Assembly (NCBI GenBank): GCA_021030905.1
Contig: JAGFMI010000010.1
Location: forward strand, 558,001 to 622,000
Source: Pyrenula massariospora
Lineage: Eukaryota > Ascomycota > Eurotiomycetes > Pyrenulales > Pyrenulaceae
Direction of reading: 5' to 3'
Length of the DNA: 64,000 nucleotides
Positions within the stretch are counted from its first letter, which is position 1. Each line of letters begins with the position of its first letter. Both the position numbers and the translations under genes were made by a program. A model generated the notes under the pieces. That model saw only the letters and a list, made by a program, of their open reading frames with translations. It was not told where the DNA came from and ran no database searches. This document shows, in pieces, positions 44,977 to 57,618 of the stretch.

Positions 44977-46955
44977 GCTGCAGTGTCGCACAGATGAGTC
45001 GAACGTGATATTATGGTTGTCGCGAAGCGTAGGAAGACCCGTTCCTAGTACAAACCTGGTTGAATGTTCTCTCGGAGTTGCGACGTGTGGTAGAGAAACG
45101 AGTACCAGGATAGTTCAAAAGACTCCGTGGACTGTTCCTACAGGATCAATAGGGTAGAGCACTTTGCTCAAATTCAAGTAAGATGTCTGGACGGAAACAG
45201 TCGCAGGAGTCGATAGTTGAACCGGGAAATAGACAGATAATAAATTATTGTTCAACCACCTTGGTTTCATCGATTTATACCAACAGATCTGCATGTACTG
45301 TACCTTCAACAGTACCAGTCGTCTTCTCAAAGCACCTTCAAACGCCCCGGCCAATGAAGGTGGCCGAACGTGTCGCGCCTCGCGCTATGTCGGAAGTCCG
45401 AAGGAGGGACAGAAGCATCCTTCGAGCACGTGACAATTGCCAAGCTGAGGAATCCATCGTCGACAAGTGCAAAGCTTACTGGGACATGGTCCTCGTTGTA
45501 GAGACCCGCATACGCCCTTGCGGCTGGGCCACTGGTCACGCAGTTGCCATGCTGCATGATGCGAGGTGAATTGTTGGTGGATACAGGAGACGAGGGTGCC
45601 GTATGACGACGAGAGAGGTTAATATGCACCCAAGCGAGGCATTTTATTCATCTCTCGTGCGACCTGGACATACTGACCGGCGACCGGGAGGTCGGTGTCG
45701 GTAGCTTGAGCGCCGAGAAAGTTGAGTTACATGCAGAGAAAGCTTCTTGTCGGAGTTCTCCCGAACCTGAAAATCTGCAGGCAATGGACAGGGATGGTCA
45801 GTGGGCCTCGGATGTGGATTAATCAAAGTCCGGATCCTCGACACCTTCGTCACAATTGAGACGTCTGAACATTTCTTTTGCCCGAACCTTGCATGTTTTG
45901 GAGCTTGAGATAGCGTTCATGGTGGGTAATGGTAAACAATGACCTCCGTCCCTGAAGGGGTGTGATCGTTGAGAATGAAGATAGACGGTATTTAGCGCTG
46001 CCCTCTGTGACTTGACTGTGACACTCTTGTAGAGTGATTTTCATGCCTTTTTGTCCCATCTCCTCAAAATGCCACCAAGGTTTCTAATATGCCTATCGAA
46101 ATTTGTATTTCGAAAAAGCCAAGTGGGCTCTAAAGACCTGGGTCTTTTGGAGGCCGTGGCGACAGACAGACAAGCCTCTTCTGACCCGAAGGAGCGATGA
46201 ACAATCTACAATGTAACCAGTGGGGATTAAAGGGCAATAGTGGGCGCCAGGGCTCAAGCCTGCGGACAATTCCCAGTCTATTGGTAAATTGTTAAGGTTT
46301 AGGATTCAGCCACGCCCGCCGTTGAGCACGACGTAAATGGCGAAATCTGACTTTCTCGCTAGAAAACTGTCAGTTCCGCGGCGGTGGGTCGAACTCTATT
46401 CAGGGGTTCTTTAATGCTTGTTCGGCCGGAAACAGTGCTTCCAGAGGATATGGATGAAGGCATTTGAGCCGGTCTCCCTCAGATATTGCTTTTAGATAGA
46501 ATAAGCAAATGTGATCGTCACACGGTTACTGCAAAGGATGGCACTGAACAGCGAAGGCGAATGATAGTCAAACGTCTTTAGCTTTAATGTCAGGGAAGCT
46601 TTGCTGATCGTATAACATGATATGACATATAGCTCAGAAAGATGGTTTTCTGAGACGTGAATAGAGACTATGCCAGAACTCCGCATAATGCAGCTATGTT
46701 TGCTTTTCTCCCTTCAGATCTTTCCGGTAGGTATCTCCTCCCGTAAGATTCACATTATCAACGAGAACGCTCATCAATATTGCACAATAGCCGCTCCCGG
46801 GTATGTAGCTTTGCAGTTAACGTAGAGAACGCCACCCATAGTTGATTGTAACATCTGTAGTTTTTCATAGCCACGTAAAGGAAATTATCTTTTGAGAACC
46901 GCCCGTAACACATCCGAAATTAATAATACAATAGAATGCCTGCATCGTGGGAAGG
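44977..46955. other. Gene-poor region
   Basis: About 2 kb upstream of the monooxygenase and downstream of the GPCR. The longest frames (45183-45569 plus, 45327-45629 minus) overlap each other and show no domain. No repeat or RNA gene recognised. Confidence 0.5.
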
Positions 46956-48315
46956 TCAATTATAGCGACCCTTGCTATCACCATCGCTCCAATTAGCAAA
47001 CTCGACGTCTGAGCTTTTAGTCACTGTCTTAGTTGACAAATTCTTCAATCCTATCTCGAGATCACCTTCCGGGTCCATGGCGGAGTGCTGCACTTGCACC
47101 GTGGTTTTTGTGTGCACATGGCCGGGGACCGGCACGCCAAAGAGATCGTCCATACTTCCGCTTCGCGAGCTAATGTTCCTCCCATGAGGTGGAGTGCTTC
47201 GTCCTCGTGGGCCTTTCTTGCGATCATTAAGAACACCACCCTCAATGAGAGTGGTTGTACCGAAATATTTGTTGCTGGAGTCCCAGAGACCAAAGGTATC
47301 GAGACCCATATCATCAATGGATGGCGGATCAGCGCGGAAGATGAGAATGCGGCGGGTGCAGGCGTAAAGAAGCACGTCAAGCCAGCCACATGATGTGATG
47401 AAAGACCCAGCGAGGCAGTAATAAGCGTATGGAATCGTTTTCCCCGTCATCGAAGCCATACGTCCTGCTGCTAGTGGTAGGGTACATGTCACGTAGATTA
47501 GGGGATAGATGATCATGTATTTTGCAGCGCGAGCAGTTGTTACGGGGTCAGTCGCCCCGCTATGGTATCTGCGGAGTTCAGAGTCTTGGGACGGGCTTGA
47601 CTTGGTGGCATGTTTGATGCGCTTTCGGAGGAAGACAAATATGATTGAGTAGATTATGATAGTGCCGAACATGTCAATGAAGATCCAGAAATAGTGGAGC
47701 CAGAGACGTTCGGCTTCGTATTTCTTGTTGATCCAACACTAAAGAATCGATTAGCATAGGGACGATGGACACGTGACTGATCAGACTTACCCAAGCACCT
47801 GCTCTGACATAGAGGTCTTTAGGATGGAGAGCGATGCCGATGATTGCCATAGCGTAGATAAAGGTCCATAATCCGAAGATGGCCGCGACAAAGATAGGAT
47901 AAGGCAGCTTGTAGCCTTTGACGAGTGCAAAGAAGGTATGCAGCGCGATTGCGAAGATCCATGTTCCGCTTGCTAGATCTCCGGTGCTCACAAACCATCC
48001 CTCCGCAAAGCAAGTGGCTGTTCCCACATGAATCTTATCTTCAATCAGCCACCTTGAAGTGAGAAGGAAGGCGATGGACTGTTGGATGTCGGCAAGCACT
48101 AGATTAAAAATCAGGAGAACGAATTGGTTGTAGCCTCTCCTCGCTTGGCCGCGTATCCGCCATGTGATCAGCTTGTAGGTGAGGTAGACGAAGAGGAGCA
48201 CGGTTGTGACGAAGGAAAGGTGGCCAAAGAATGTCACTGCAACTAACCCCCTCGAGAGAGCTTTAGGGAGGGGAGAAAGTGACCCTGAGGCGTAGTCAAG
48301 GTGTTCTTCGCCCAT
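46956..48315 (-). CDS. Git3-like G-protein-coupled receptor
   Basis: Seven-helix receptor of 435 aa in two exons (48315-47791 and 47738-46956; 52-nt intron). Helices include VAVTFFGHLSFVTTVLLF (TM1), YNQFVLLIFNLVLADIQQSI (TM2), FVSTGDLASGTWIFAIALH (TM3) and PIFVAAIFGLWTFIYAMAII (TM4). The splice joins AGAW to CWINKKYEAERLWLHYFW ahead of TM5 (IDMFGTIIIYSIIFVFLRKR). TM6 (YMIIYPLIYVTCTLPLAAGR) and TM7 (SCGWLDVLLYACTRR) follow, then a roughly 120-residue Ser/Arg-rich cytoplasmic tail. The layout fits fungal glucose- or nutrient-sensing Git3/GprC-type receptors. It probably couples to a Galpha-cAMP pathway. The ligand cannot be told from sequence. The ATG at 48315 is chosen; the frame opens upstream only with TTG. 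Confidence 0.85.
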
Positions 48316-51300
48316 GTTGGTAGGCGGTTCATGAACAGCTGTATGTAGAGAGGGGGGATTAAAAGCCTTTAGAAATGTCAAGAGGAATGGCAGATGAGAC
48401 CTCTTTTACAACCCAGAGTATCGTGGGACGTAGGGGTGGTGACTGGGGTGAGAGGTCGTTGAACGAGTTTCATGAAGAATAATCCCGGTGTAGACCCAGC
48501 GGACCGGGTTTGAAGTCGTGATCCCGGAATATTTGTGGGGAGATCTGAAAACTCGTGCTACCCGGTGAAGCCAATCGTGAACAGGGAGGAGCACGTAGCC
48601 TTGATGATGAAGGTCGTCTTGCGCATCCTTGACCATAAGAATGATGCCCTTGTCCGAGAGGCCTAGCGTCCTGAAGTCAGACCGCGGCGTGGCCCAAGGG
48701 TGTGGTCAAGGTGGATAGGACGGCATGAAAGACGGGGGGCAAAGGAGAAAATAGGTGGTAAAGGTGGATATACCTCGGCCAAGGTGTTGTGCAGGGAGGA
48801 ATATTCACAGTGCCACGGAATAGCCGGAGTGGATATCCAGAATACCCTTCAGCCCAGGCGTCCCTGTTTCCAGCCAATGACGGTGCAGACATGGTTGTAA
48901 TGCTGCAGAAATGCCGCAGTCAGAGCTACACCGTGTTGGGCGTTACGAGCTTCTCAGCATGTCATCGGCTTTAGAAATTGGGAAGGATTGGGGGCCCATG
49001 CAAGCACCCTGAGCGCGCCCTACTGCTACTAGGCCTTGGTCCATTTACTGCCCTTGCATAGTGTATGTACAACAGCTGCTGGAAAAGGAACGTGGCACCC
49101 GTGATAGCAGCGCTGGTTTGGAGATGAGGTGAGGTGAGGTGAGCTTCAACACTCCTTCGTTACCCCTTGATAACGACCGGGGTTGCATTGTTGGAGATCG
49201 GCGACCAGCCGCCCTCCGACGAAGGATTTGCACCCCGCAGTCGATCTGCTGAGATCTGTTTTCACAACCCTGCCCTCTTCTTGCAGCTGCTGACGCTCAC
49301 GAGAATGATTTTCTGAGGCTCTGACCAAGCGGTGTGTGTGGTGGAAGGCGTTGCCTAGATAGATAACCTGATGGATAGTCTGCGTGATGAAAAAAGCACT
49401 GTAGCGCCCGCTTTCCGCTCGTGGCAGCCACCCTCTCGGCGACTGGCAAAAACGGCGTCGTGCTTGGAAGAGGCTTGCCTTAGGGGCGTGGGACCTCCTT
49501 GCGGCGTAGCTGAGAGAACGACGGTGAGATTACGATGAAGCGCGTTAAGCCCTGGCTCGGAGCTAAGTTTAGCTTAATTGTACCCTAGCGCCTGACTGGA
49601 ATCTCTACTCAGGGGCACCGCTGAACCTTCTTGTCGGCCTACCCAAAGAGTCCTTCCCACTTCCAGGTAGGCTTTTCTACTTGTGGCGTCTGTCACTCTC
49701 CGCTATTTGGTTACTTGGTCAGGAGAGCTCCACAAAGCTGCGCCAAGCAGCTCTCAACCCCATTGCAGCAAATTGACGGCTTCCAGCGCCATCCGACTCA
49801 TCATGTAATGCATCCATGTTCCCTCGTGGCTCTTCGGGCAAAGATGAACGGAGTGGCCAATGGTAGCACATGGTGAGCCTGAAGCAAAGCGACCGTCCTC
49901 GGCCTGGCTTGCAATTTTTCTTATGAAAAAAGCCGGAATGTTTGAAGTCAGCGCCACAAGCTCCATTATCGCCACGCTTGCGCACAGATGATCAGGAACC
50001 AGAGTGTCTAATCTGATGGAAGACCAATCTGCTATTTGTCCAGGGCGCCGTTAAACTTTCAACCATGGATAGACCAGCTCGAAGTCCAGTTGATCATTGC
50101 CTTGTTCAAATTCTGATACCAATGCTACCTCCTCAACTCAAACTCAGTGTGATTATGGCATCATTGCCGTTGAGTTGTCATCGTATGCCGGAACTCTGAG
50201 ATACCACGGCACTGGAGAGGGGCGCTATCATTTGCGCAAAAATTGAGTCCCGGAGCTTTCTCTCCAGGTCCGGAGAACGGCCGTGAAGCTTGACATGCAC
50301 GTCGACAAATCGACAATGCATGCGTCTGTTTCACACCTTATCTCTCAAGATGAAACACATAGAACAACTTCCCTGTTCACCCATAAGGCTGTTCTGTATC
50401 ACAACGTCTGCTGACCTCTTGCGGCTCTCTCGAGATCTGCCGCGGACTTACCTACCAGGCCCAAGTAAGAGAGATACCGCGACAATGGGATGAACATGCC
50501 ATGATCCACAGCTATCTCCCTACCCTCAGGCATGTGTCACAATCTTAATTTTAGCATGACACGCTGCTGGAAGCTAACAAGGGTGGCGTTCTAGACTCGC
50601 TTGCGGCAAGAGTCGCCCCCAAGGTCTTTTTGCGACGCCTCGCCGAACATGACGGCTGATCCTCGGCTGGTCCAGATATGGGCCATACCTGATATCGTTG
50701 GAGGTTGGAACTGAAGCGCCGAAAGCCTTGAGTGAGGAAGAAGTTGCATGCACTCCTTCTGTAAGCAAGTGCACTATCTCAATGCCGAAAAACCCGACCG
50801 AGAGACCTGCCGACAGTACGTTGAAGACACCGTTGATGAAGAGGCCGACAGGACAACAAAAGCTACGAACCCATCCCAAGAAGGTTCAAAAATATCTTAG
50901 AGAGCACAACACCTAACAAGCATATGCCTGTCTTGAGTCTATGTGCCATCAATTCATGACCGGAAAACACTAACCGGCCAATCTGACAAGCAGCTCCAAA
51001 CCATCTTGTGTAACCATCGGATCTTGATCGCCATGTGGCAGGCACATTTGACTTCCCGTCTTTCAACCCGTTCGCGGTTGGCTTGGGCTAAGTGGATGGC
51101 ATACCGCGATTGCCAAGGCTCGCTTCTCACAGGAAGACCGTTCGGCGTTGGCATGATGCAGTGGCAAAGAGAACAGTCACCCTAAGTCTTTCCGTATCCT
51201 GCTTTAGAGCTCCTATGATGGTCTAAGTTCATAACGCAATTGTGGGCACACAACGCGTGGTCCATACCCCACCACACCTACACTCGCAATTCAGATACGA

Positions 51301-52849
51301 GGCTCGAATACGCTCGTCTGTGCGATAAAGTTGGAGACCCCCACCCCACTTGAACTGAACGCGTATGACATTGGACAATCTTCACCACCCTGAGCATGGT
51401 CCACTCTGCAACCTGAGCTATTTTGACGACTGACTTGTAGGTGCTGCATATTAGCAGATAGACAACAAGCAAGCAGACGAGCACCTACGTTTTATAAGAT
51501 AGTGACTATGTTACATACCCGGATCAAAGCCCCGCAAGGTTTATGCGTAAGTGAGATCTAGCCATCGTGCTTGTTTTCCGTCTATGCGGGCATCATAGTC
51601 TATTCTCTTCCGGTTCGGTTTTGTTCACAACTACAATGTTTTTCGCGAAGTCAAGGTCCATCTCATCCACTTTTGATCTCCAAACTTATCTTTTCAGCCC
51701 CAACAATATCCTATTTTCAATAAGCAGTGGAATGGTCTTTAGCGTTCCAACAATTCCGAGGCTGCAAAGCATGCATATTGCCGACCCTTCACCTCGCCTA
51801 ATCTTGACGGGTAAATTTTTGAATAATTGGTGATGATTGGTGTAAAGAGGAGCTGCTTTTACGGCTGATGCTAAAACATCGAATCGGCCAGTCGAAAACA
51901 TGCATGTCAGAGCTTTGAGTCCTTGACCTCGGGTGTCCCGGAGCGCTAGATCGCATGGTTATCTTTTTCTCATGGAAGCTCAGACATCTCCGTCGTCAGT
52001 TGCCGCAGGACTAAGTGAATCTCTTTCTAGCCTTCTCCAAACAATGCTCGACTCATCTGCGTATCTATTGAAAGAGCTTTCGAGCAAATCAGAGAAGCCT
52101 TACTACTATTACGAGAGATATCGTAGCCTCTCAAGATCTCCACTTTGTTCCTTCTGATTCTCACCATTTCCAGGGCGGTTTAGTGTTTGCCCGGGTGTAC
52201 CACCGCCTATCTTGCTGAACAAAAGTCGGCTATTCGTGCTGTGTCCTCTAAAAAAGGTGTGACGGTCGATCTTCCTGATTGAATTTTTGAAAAGCACGAT
52301 GCCTTAATAATGCCACAGGATTCGAAACACATGACTTGGACAGATTTATCGCTTTCAATGTCAGCTTGACTTTAGCCTTCTGCTACCCTGCGAACCTTTT
52401 CCAGTGAATGGTTGAATGGTCGTCTACCCGTTTATCTAACCACACCCAAAGAAAAGAAGTGGAATTCAGCAACTACGCGTTACAATCAACATCTCCACCG
52501 TGTACACTGTGCCCAGTTATTTGGAAGCCTTTCCACTTAGCCCCTGCATCACGTGCGAGCATGTTTTCAATAAACGCCAAGGCCATGACGTATGTTGAGC
52601 ATCGCGACTTCTGCATCCCTGCACATTCACATTCATCATTTCCATGTCTCTGCCTGTGCGGGAAGTCGGACATCATGAGGAACCGAATCGAGTAGAAGGG
52701 TTCTCTTTAATAGATAAACTGCCCTCTCATTTTCTGTAAATACCTATCTGAGTATCTGTCTACCCTACATATCATTCTGCTCTACTGTCCCCAAGACATT
52801 CTTCCAGTCACCCTTGCACCACTTCCCGAACCCGTTCAATACCGCAGAT
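48316..52849. other. Large gene-poor region (about 4.5 kb)
   Basis: No gene is supported on either strand. Small frames are short, overlapping and lack domains. A minus-strand frame at 50574-50879 has a hydrophobic stretch (VGLFINGVFNVLSAGL) but no family match I would defend. A short GAGGT repeat occurs near 49125-49141. The right end is a likely promoter for the RRT8-like gene. Confidence 0.55.
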
Positions 52850-53756
52850 ATGGCATCCAAAGCCAAAGAAATCGCCACTCAAGACGCACACCTCATCCGC
52901 CAACAAGCCCATGAGGCTCTCAGATCCTGCGCCTACCTCTACCCCCTCAAAGGCACCGTCTACTTCCTCACCCACCGCGACCTCTGGCGACCCCTCACCT
53001 CCAAACTCGCCCCAACCCTCACCCTCGGCCTCGCCATCACCCTCCTCATGTTCCTCGTCCTGTACCTCCCCCAAGCCGCCGTCATGGCCTTCACCTCCGG
53101 CCCCCTCGCCGCCTTCTCCGCCGCCCTGCTCACCCTCAGCGAGAGCTCCACCATGCTCAACCTCATCTCCAAGAACTTCGTCATGGGCGACGCCCTGGTC
53201 GATACATTCGACGGCACGCTCTTATCCCGGGGCTGCGAGGGCCTCGTGTCCGACGGGCGGGTGGTCAAGTCCGGCCACGGCGATTCAATCGCTCGCTTGG
53301 GGAAGATGCTAAAGCGGCCGTTTGAGCGCTTTACGCCCACCGCGCTGGTGCGTTATGTGATGTACCTCCCGCTCAACTTCATCCCGGTCGTCGGAACAGT
53401 CATCTTCGTTGTAATACAGGGGAAGCGCGGCGGGCCGGGAGCGCATGCACGATATTTCCAGCTCAAGGGGTGGCCGAGGGGGGAGAGGGAGAGGTGGGTA
53501 GAGAGGAATCAGGCGGCGTATACTTCGTGAGTTTATCCACTTTTCTCTTGTGTCTGATTTGGGTAGGGCTGATGAGGTGTGGGGCAGATTCGGCATCACA
53601 GCGTTCCTGCTGGAAATGGTCCCCGTCATATCGTTAGTATTTACGTTTACGAACACCGTCGGCGCGGCGCTGTGGGCCGCGGATATCGAGAAGCAGCAGA
53701 CGGGTGCAGCTACAACGGCGCCGAAATTGAGAGAACAGGCAAAGAAGGCGGAGTGA
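52850..53756 (+). CDS. RRT8/EI24-type multi-pass membrane protein
   Basis: A 281-aa protein in two exons (52850-53526 and 53588-53756; 61-nt intron joining AAYTS to FGITAFLLEMVP). It has four to five hydrophobic segments: TLTLGLAITLLMFLVLYLP, AVMAFTSGPLAAFSAALL, ALVRYVMYLPLNFIPVVGTV and LLEMVPVISLVFTFTNTVG. FIPVVGT and MVPVIS are typical EI24-like turns. This matches the fungal family that includes yeast outer spore wall protein Rrt8 and the Lds1/Lds2 lipid-droplet proteins. Those act at endoplasmic reticulum or lipid droplets in spore-wall formation. The role here is by family only. The ATG at 52850 is the first in frame; upstream the frame opens only with TTG. Codons are strongly C-ending, suggesting good expression. 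Confidence 0.8.
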
Positions 53757-54675
53757 GGATATGATATGACATGATGTGGAAGCGACATGGGAAGGTGCCT
53801 GGGTCTTATTTAAAGCATGACCTTAGGAGACTAGGGTCTTGCCTAGACCCCTGATTATGCTGAGAATGGTTTCCATTCTTGGGAAGCTATCCGCTTCGCG
53901 TGCAGAGACTGCTCTGCGCACCCTCGATCAAACCCTACGAGGACTATCATAAAAAGAACTAAATTTTTCGAACTACCTACTTCCTTCCAACGCGAGCAAC
54001 AAGTCTAGATCGACTCACGCACCAAACCCCCCCACCTCCTCCCGACAATTCATACAACCCCGGCGCCCCCTCAATCCATCACCGTCATCGTCTCAAAGCC
54101 TAGCCAACCTAGACCAACCTAAGCGAAACAGACGGGAACCACAGGTAGTATACCAACCGCGCCTCTTCCTTCCTCCCGCCCTGTAGTTGCAGACACAGGC
54201 ACGACACGACATTACATTCCGTGATCCCATCTCATCTCATTTTATCGATCTCTGACGCAGCGAGAGCGAGAGCGAGATGCAGATGAGAGGGAGAAGGAGC
54301 CTTGCCTTCTCCACATTCCATCCATCACGGAGCAAAGGCCTAGGGTAGGGCGGAGGGTTTGGTGGTGCTATCTGGTTTAGCGAGGTTCACCTACAGGGTG
54401 CGGTGTGCAGGATTGCGCATCGAAGCCTAGAAGTGCTCTTTATATTGTATAGTATTGAGGTATATGGTTTGTGATGCTAGTGAGCCCGGTCGGGACGAGT
54501 TGAATTGAAGTGAAGTGAAGAGCACATCAACATGCGCCGCCTTGTCCTGTCACCGACGTGTGCGGATGGGTTCTTGACGGCTACGTGTCTCTCCTTCTCG
54601 TACATACACACACAGCCAGCCAGCTAGCCAGTCACCTCGCTCATCGCCGCAACCCCTCAAATCCACAACCCGTAC
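53757..54675. other. Intergenic between converging genes
   Basis: Two genes end toward each other here. No gene, repeat array or RNA recognised. Confidence 0.55.
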
Positions 54676-56034
54676 CTATCTCGACCCCCCAGAAAGATGC
54701 GCCTCCTCCGGCCTTTGCAACTCCCTCTCTCCCTCCCCGTCCGGCCGAATCAATCCCCCAACCCACTTCCCACTCCCATCTTCGCGAACCCACTCCATAC
54801 TCCCCTCGCTCCGGGTGCGCAGCACGTCCATCTTGAAGCTTTGTAGCTTCGGGCAGAGCGCAGTGCCGAGTTCCTCGATGTCTGCTGGTGAGGGGAAGAT
54901 GAGGGCTGCCAGGGTGTTACGGGGTGCGGCGCGGGCCTGGGGGTTGTGTTGGTTGGTTGGTAAGTCGATGGATACTTGAGGGAAGGAGGGTGGGTAGGTA
55001 CGTACCTTTTCGAAGACTTCGCGGCTCGGAACCGCGACAATCTCGAGGATCTCAAGCTCCCTCGCCTCTTTGAGGGTGTCTTTGAGCTCCGCGAACCACG
55101 GCTCTCCGCCGGTGAGCACGGCGAGGGAGAGGCTGAGGACGGACACTTTGGGGTGGGCCTGCAGGAGTTTTGTGGCTGAGGACGTGGTGAGGGTGAAGAG
55201 GGTGAGGTCGAGCATGCGCTTCTCCGCCGCTTTCTTGTGGGATTTGGAGTTGAGGAGGGCGGCCTCGAGGATGCTGGCGGAGGAGCCGGCGGAGACGGGG
55301 ATGATGCCTTCGGGGCGCTTGTTGTCGATGAGGGCGCCGGTGGCATCGAGGTTGGCGGGGTCTTCGAGGGTGGTGTCGGAGTTTGGGCCTGGAGGGGGAG
55401 GGGGTGGGGCGGTCAGGACGAACGAGGCGGCGACGAGGGTGGGGATGCCGGCGAGGTGGGCGACCTCGGAGTCCGGGATGCGGGAGGCGAAGGTGGGGTC
55501 GTTGTGGCCGCGGTAGGTGTAGGAGACTTCGAGGAGTTGGAGGGAGCCTTTTGTGTCGCTGGCATTGCTGGAGGCGTGGTCGTAGAAGATGGATGCGACA
55601 AGACGGAGAAGACCGGGGCGGCAGAAGGTGTCTAGGAGATGGAGTTGGCGGAGGCCGTTTTCGGCGAGTTTTTTGAAGAAGGTTTCTGCGTCGGTACGGG
55701 TAGTGCCGTCAAGACCATCGATGAGGCTGCTGAATATTGTGAGGGATTTGAGATTGGGAAGGGAATTCGCGAGTTGAGCGAGGAAGTTAGTAGGGAAGCC
55801 GAGAGAGAATAGTTCAAGAGTGAGATCGGTGATTGAGGGAGGCAAGGGAGGGATTGGAATTTGGCTCTGGCTTTGGAGAAGGCCTTGATACTCATCAAGT
55901 TTAATGTCTGATGTCAGGGTCAGAGAACGAAGAGATGAAGCTTCTGAGGGAAAATCCGGCAGGATGAAGCTCTGAAGTGGGATTTGAGCAGCTTGCGCTT
56001 TGGCGGGATCTATGCTAGGGCCTGGGTCAGTCAT
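54676..56034 (-). CDS. Leucine-rich hypothetical protein
   Basis: A 429-aa protein in two exons (56034-55006 and 54936-54676). The intron (54937-55005) has a canonical GTACGT donor and pyrimidine-rich acceptor. At 69 nt without a stop, it could be retained to give 452 aa. The protein carries irregular leucine-rich spacing (ITDLTLELFSLGFP, LPNLKSLTIFSSLIDG, NGLRQLHLLDTFC, LQLLEVSYTYRGHND, ARELEILEIVAVPS). This resembles the degenerate LRRs of fungal F-box-type proteins, but I see no F-box. There is a PPPPPPG run in the middle and no transmembrane helix or signal peptide. The ATG at 56034 is used because the frame opens further upstream only with CTG. Function not recognised; a scaffold or protein-interaction role is possible. 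Confidence 0.7.
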   Translation of the reverse strand: MTDPGPSIDPAKAQAAQIPLQSFILPDFPSEASSLRSLTLTSDIKLDEYQGLLQSQSQIPIPPLPPSITDLTLELFSLGFPTNFLAQLANSLPNLKSLTIFSSLIDGLDGTTRTDAETFFKKLAENGLRQLHLLDTFCRPGLLRLVASIFYDHASSNASDTKGSLQLLEVSYTYRGHNDPTFASRIPDSEVAHLAGIPTLVAASFVLTAPPPPPPGPNSDTTLEDPANLDATGALIDNKRPEGIIPVSAGSSASILEAALLNSKSHKKAAEKRMLDLTLFTLTTSSATKLLQAHPKVSVLSLSLAVLTGGEPWFAELKDTLKEARELEILEIVAVPSREVFEKVRTYPPSFPQVSIDLPTNQHNPQARAAPRNTLAALIFPSPADIEELGTALCPKLQSFKMDVLRTRSEGSMEWVREDGSGKWVGGLIRPDGEGERELQRPEEAHLSGGSR

Positions 56035-57618
56035 GATGGATGTTCTGGTCGATGCAGAAGACCACAGCAACAGTCAGGGAAATGGCATTTCAATTGCTGC
56101 ATTTTTAAGGCTATCCAGAAGCGTAACTTTTGCTCCTCACAAATGCGGTCGCTTCCCCGCTGGACCCCAGTACCGCAGAGGGCGGGGAGGATATACGGCG
56201 GGGAGGGAGGAGAAGGTGGAGAAGCCGGCAAACGTCTGGAAAATCTGGGGAAGCGGGGGCAGGACTGTTACCGGAGAACCCTATCAAGCTCTCAGAGCCT
56301 TCAAACCTCAACTACGCCTATGTTTTAACATAAACGTCGTCATTTGGTATACTCCACTTCTATTCGTGATTTCTGAAGAAATGAAGCTCAGAATAGAAAT
56401 GATATATTTTGTGAAATGCATGTGGCTAGTAGCGTAAGTACCGTATAAATCTGGATCAGGTGGGGGTCTGGCGCGATGCATGCTAAGACAAGTCGTGTGA
56501 GCTGCTCATAATTTGTAACACCGGCATGTATATTAGCATCACCGCAAGAATATTAAAACAAAGCCCACATTGCCCACGATTCGAGACGACTCCCTCACTG
56601 GGCGAACAGGAACGTGTTTCTCTTGAGAAGGTTTGCCGATGGGGGGCTTTCATTTTCCAGACCACATCACGCCGATTTCTTTCCAGATCTCTACCTACAA
56701 ATAGGTACCTTTCTTTGAATAGACTTGAGTATTTGCCACTATTCACCCGGCTTTGCTGACAGTCCCTCGTGTGTCATTCCTGCTGCACAATCTGAAGGGG
56801 GAGTAGTCAACGCCTCAGGGGCTAACGTAAATTGTCTAGCCCGGGATGAGATAGCCCAATGTCGTTTCTCAACACGCTATCGTGATCATACATGCTCATC
56901 TGTTTGATGTGGTAGCACGATGGTGAGCTTCTTGCTGCTAATTCATTGTAGAACCTACTGCTGAATGGCAGACCCCAAGCGCCCATCACAGCACAGATGC
57001 AGCTTCAAGATGATATCTTCTTTCTTGCGGGTTCAACCCTTAAAGACTGCCGCAGCCCGCGAGAGCTCAAGATTTTTTATCCGCCGCGTTCGTTATTCAT
57101 CTCTAAAATCTTTCACTTCAAGCTAAATCAGTGCGTCTAATTGTCGTGTCCCGAATGTTTGACGTAGCCGCCGGTGTAACGTTGATGGTGAACCATGTGC
57201 TGAACAAGTCTATCCAGCAACGAAAAGCGCCATAGAATCCAAGGCTGTGGAGCGTCTGATAGGATTTTCCGCAAGAGGCTTTAGGTTTCTGATGATGCCT
57301 CACTATAGGCACTAGTTGTTGATCCGGCCGCAAAGACCATAACACTGTCTATTGACATGGTTACCAAACACTCCTTCCTTGCAACCTTGGCCCTACACCA
57401 TAACACTCTTTTCTTCTCTCATGACTATCAATCGTTTATTGTTTGCTCTTTCTGTCAATTAAAAGAAGCTTCAATTGCGTCCACTCGTTTCCTTGACTTC
57501 GTGCTTCCCATTCTAATTCATACTGCGCTTTCGTTAAACAGATCCTCTTAAAACCTTTCGACCGATTAGCAACACCCTCATTACGACACGATAGGCATTG
57601 CAATACTGAACACCCAGC
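56035..57618. other. Divergent intergenic region
   Basis: No supported gene. Antisense frames near 56000-56440 overlap the start of the minus-strand gene and look like shadows. Confidence 0.5.

Noticed and set aside
50574-50879. Minus-strand frame with VGLFINGVFNVLSAGL, considered as a second CDF transporter fragment
   Set aside because: Only the NGVF word resembles the family, and flanking sequence gives no further CDF helix or start.
57020-57045. GGGTTCAACCC resembling a tRNA B box
   Set aside because: No A box at suitable distance and no cloverleaf can be drawn around it.
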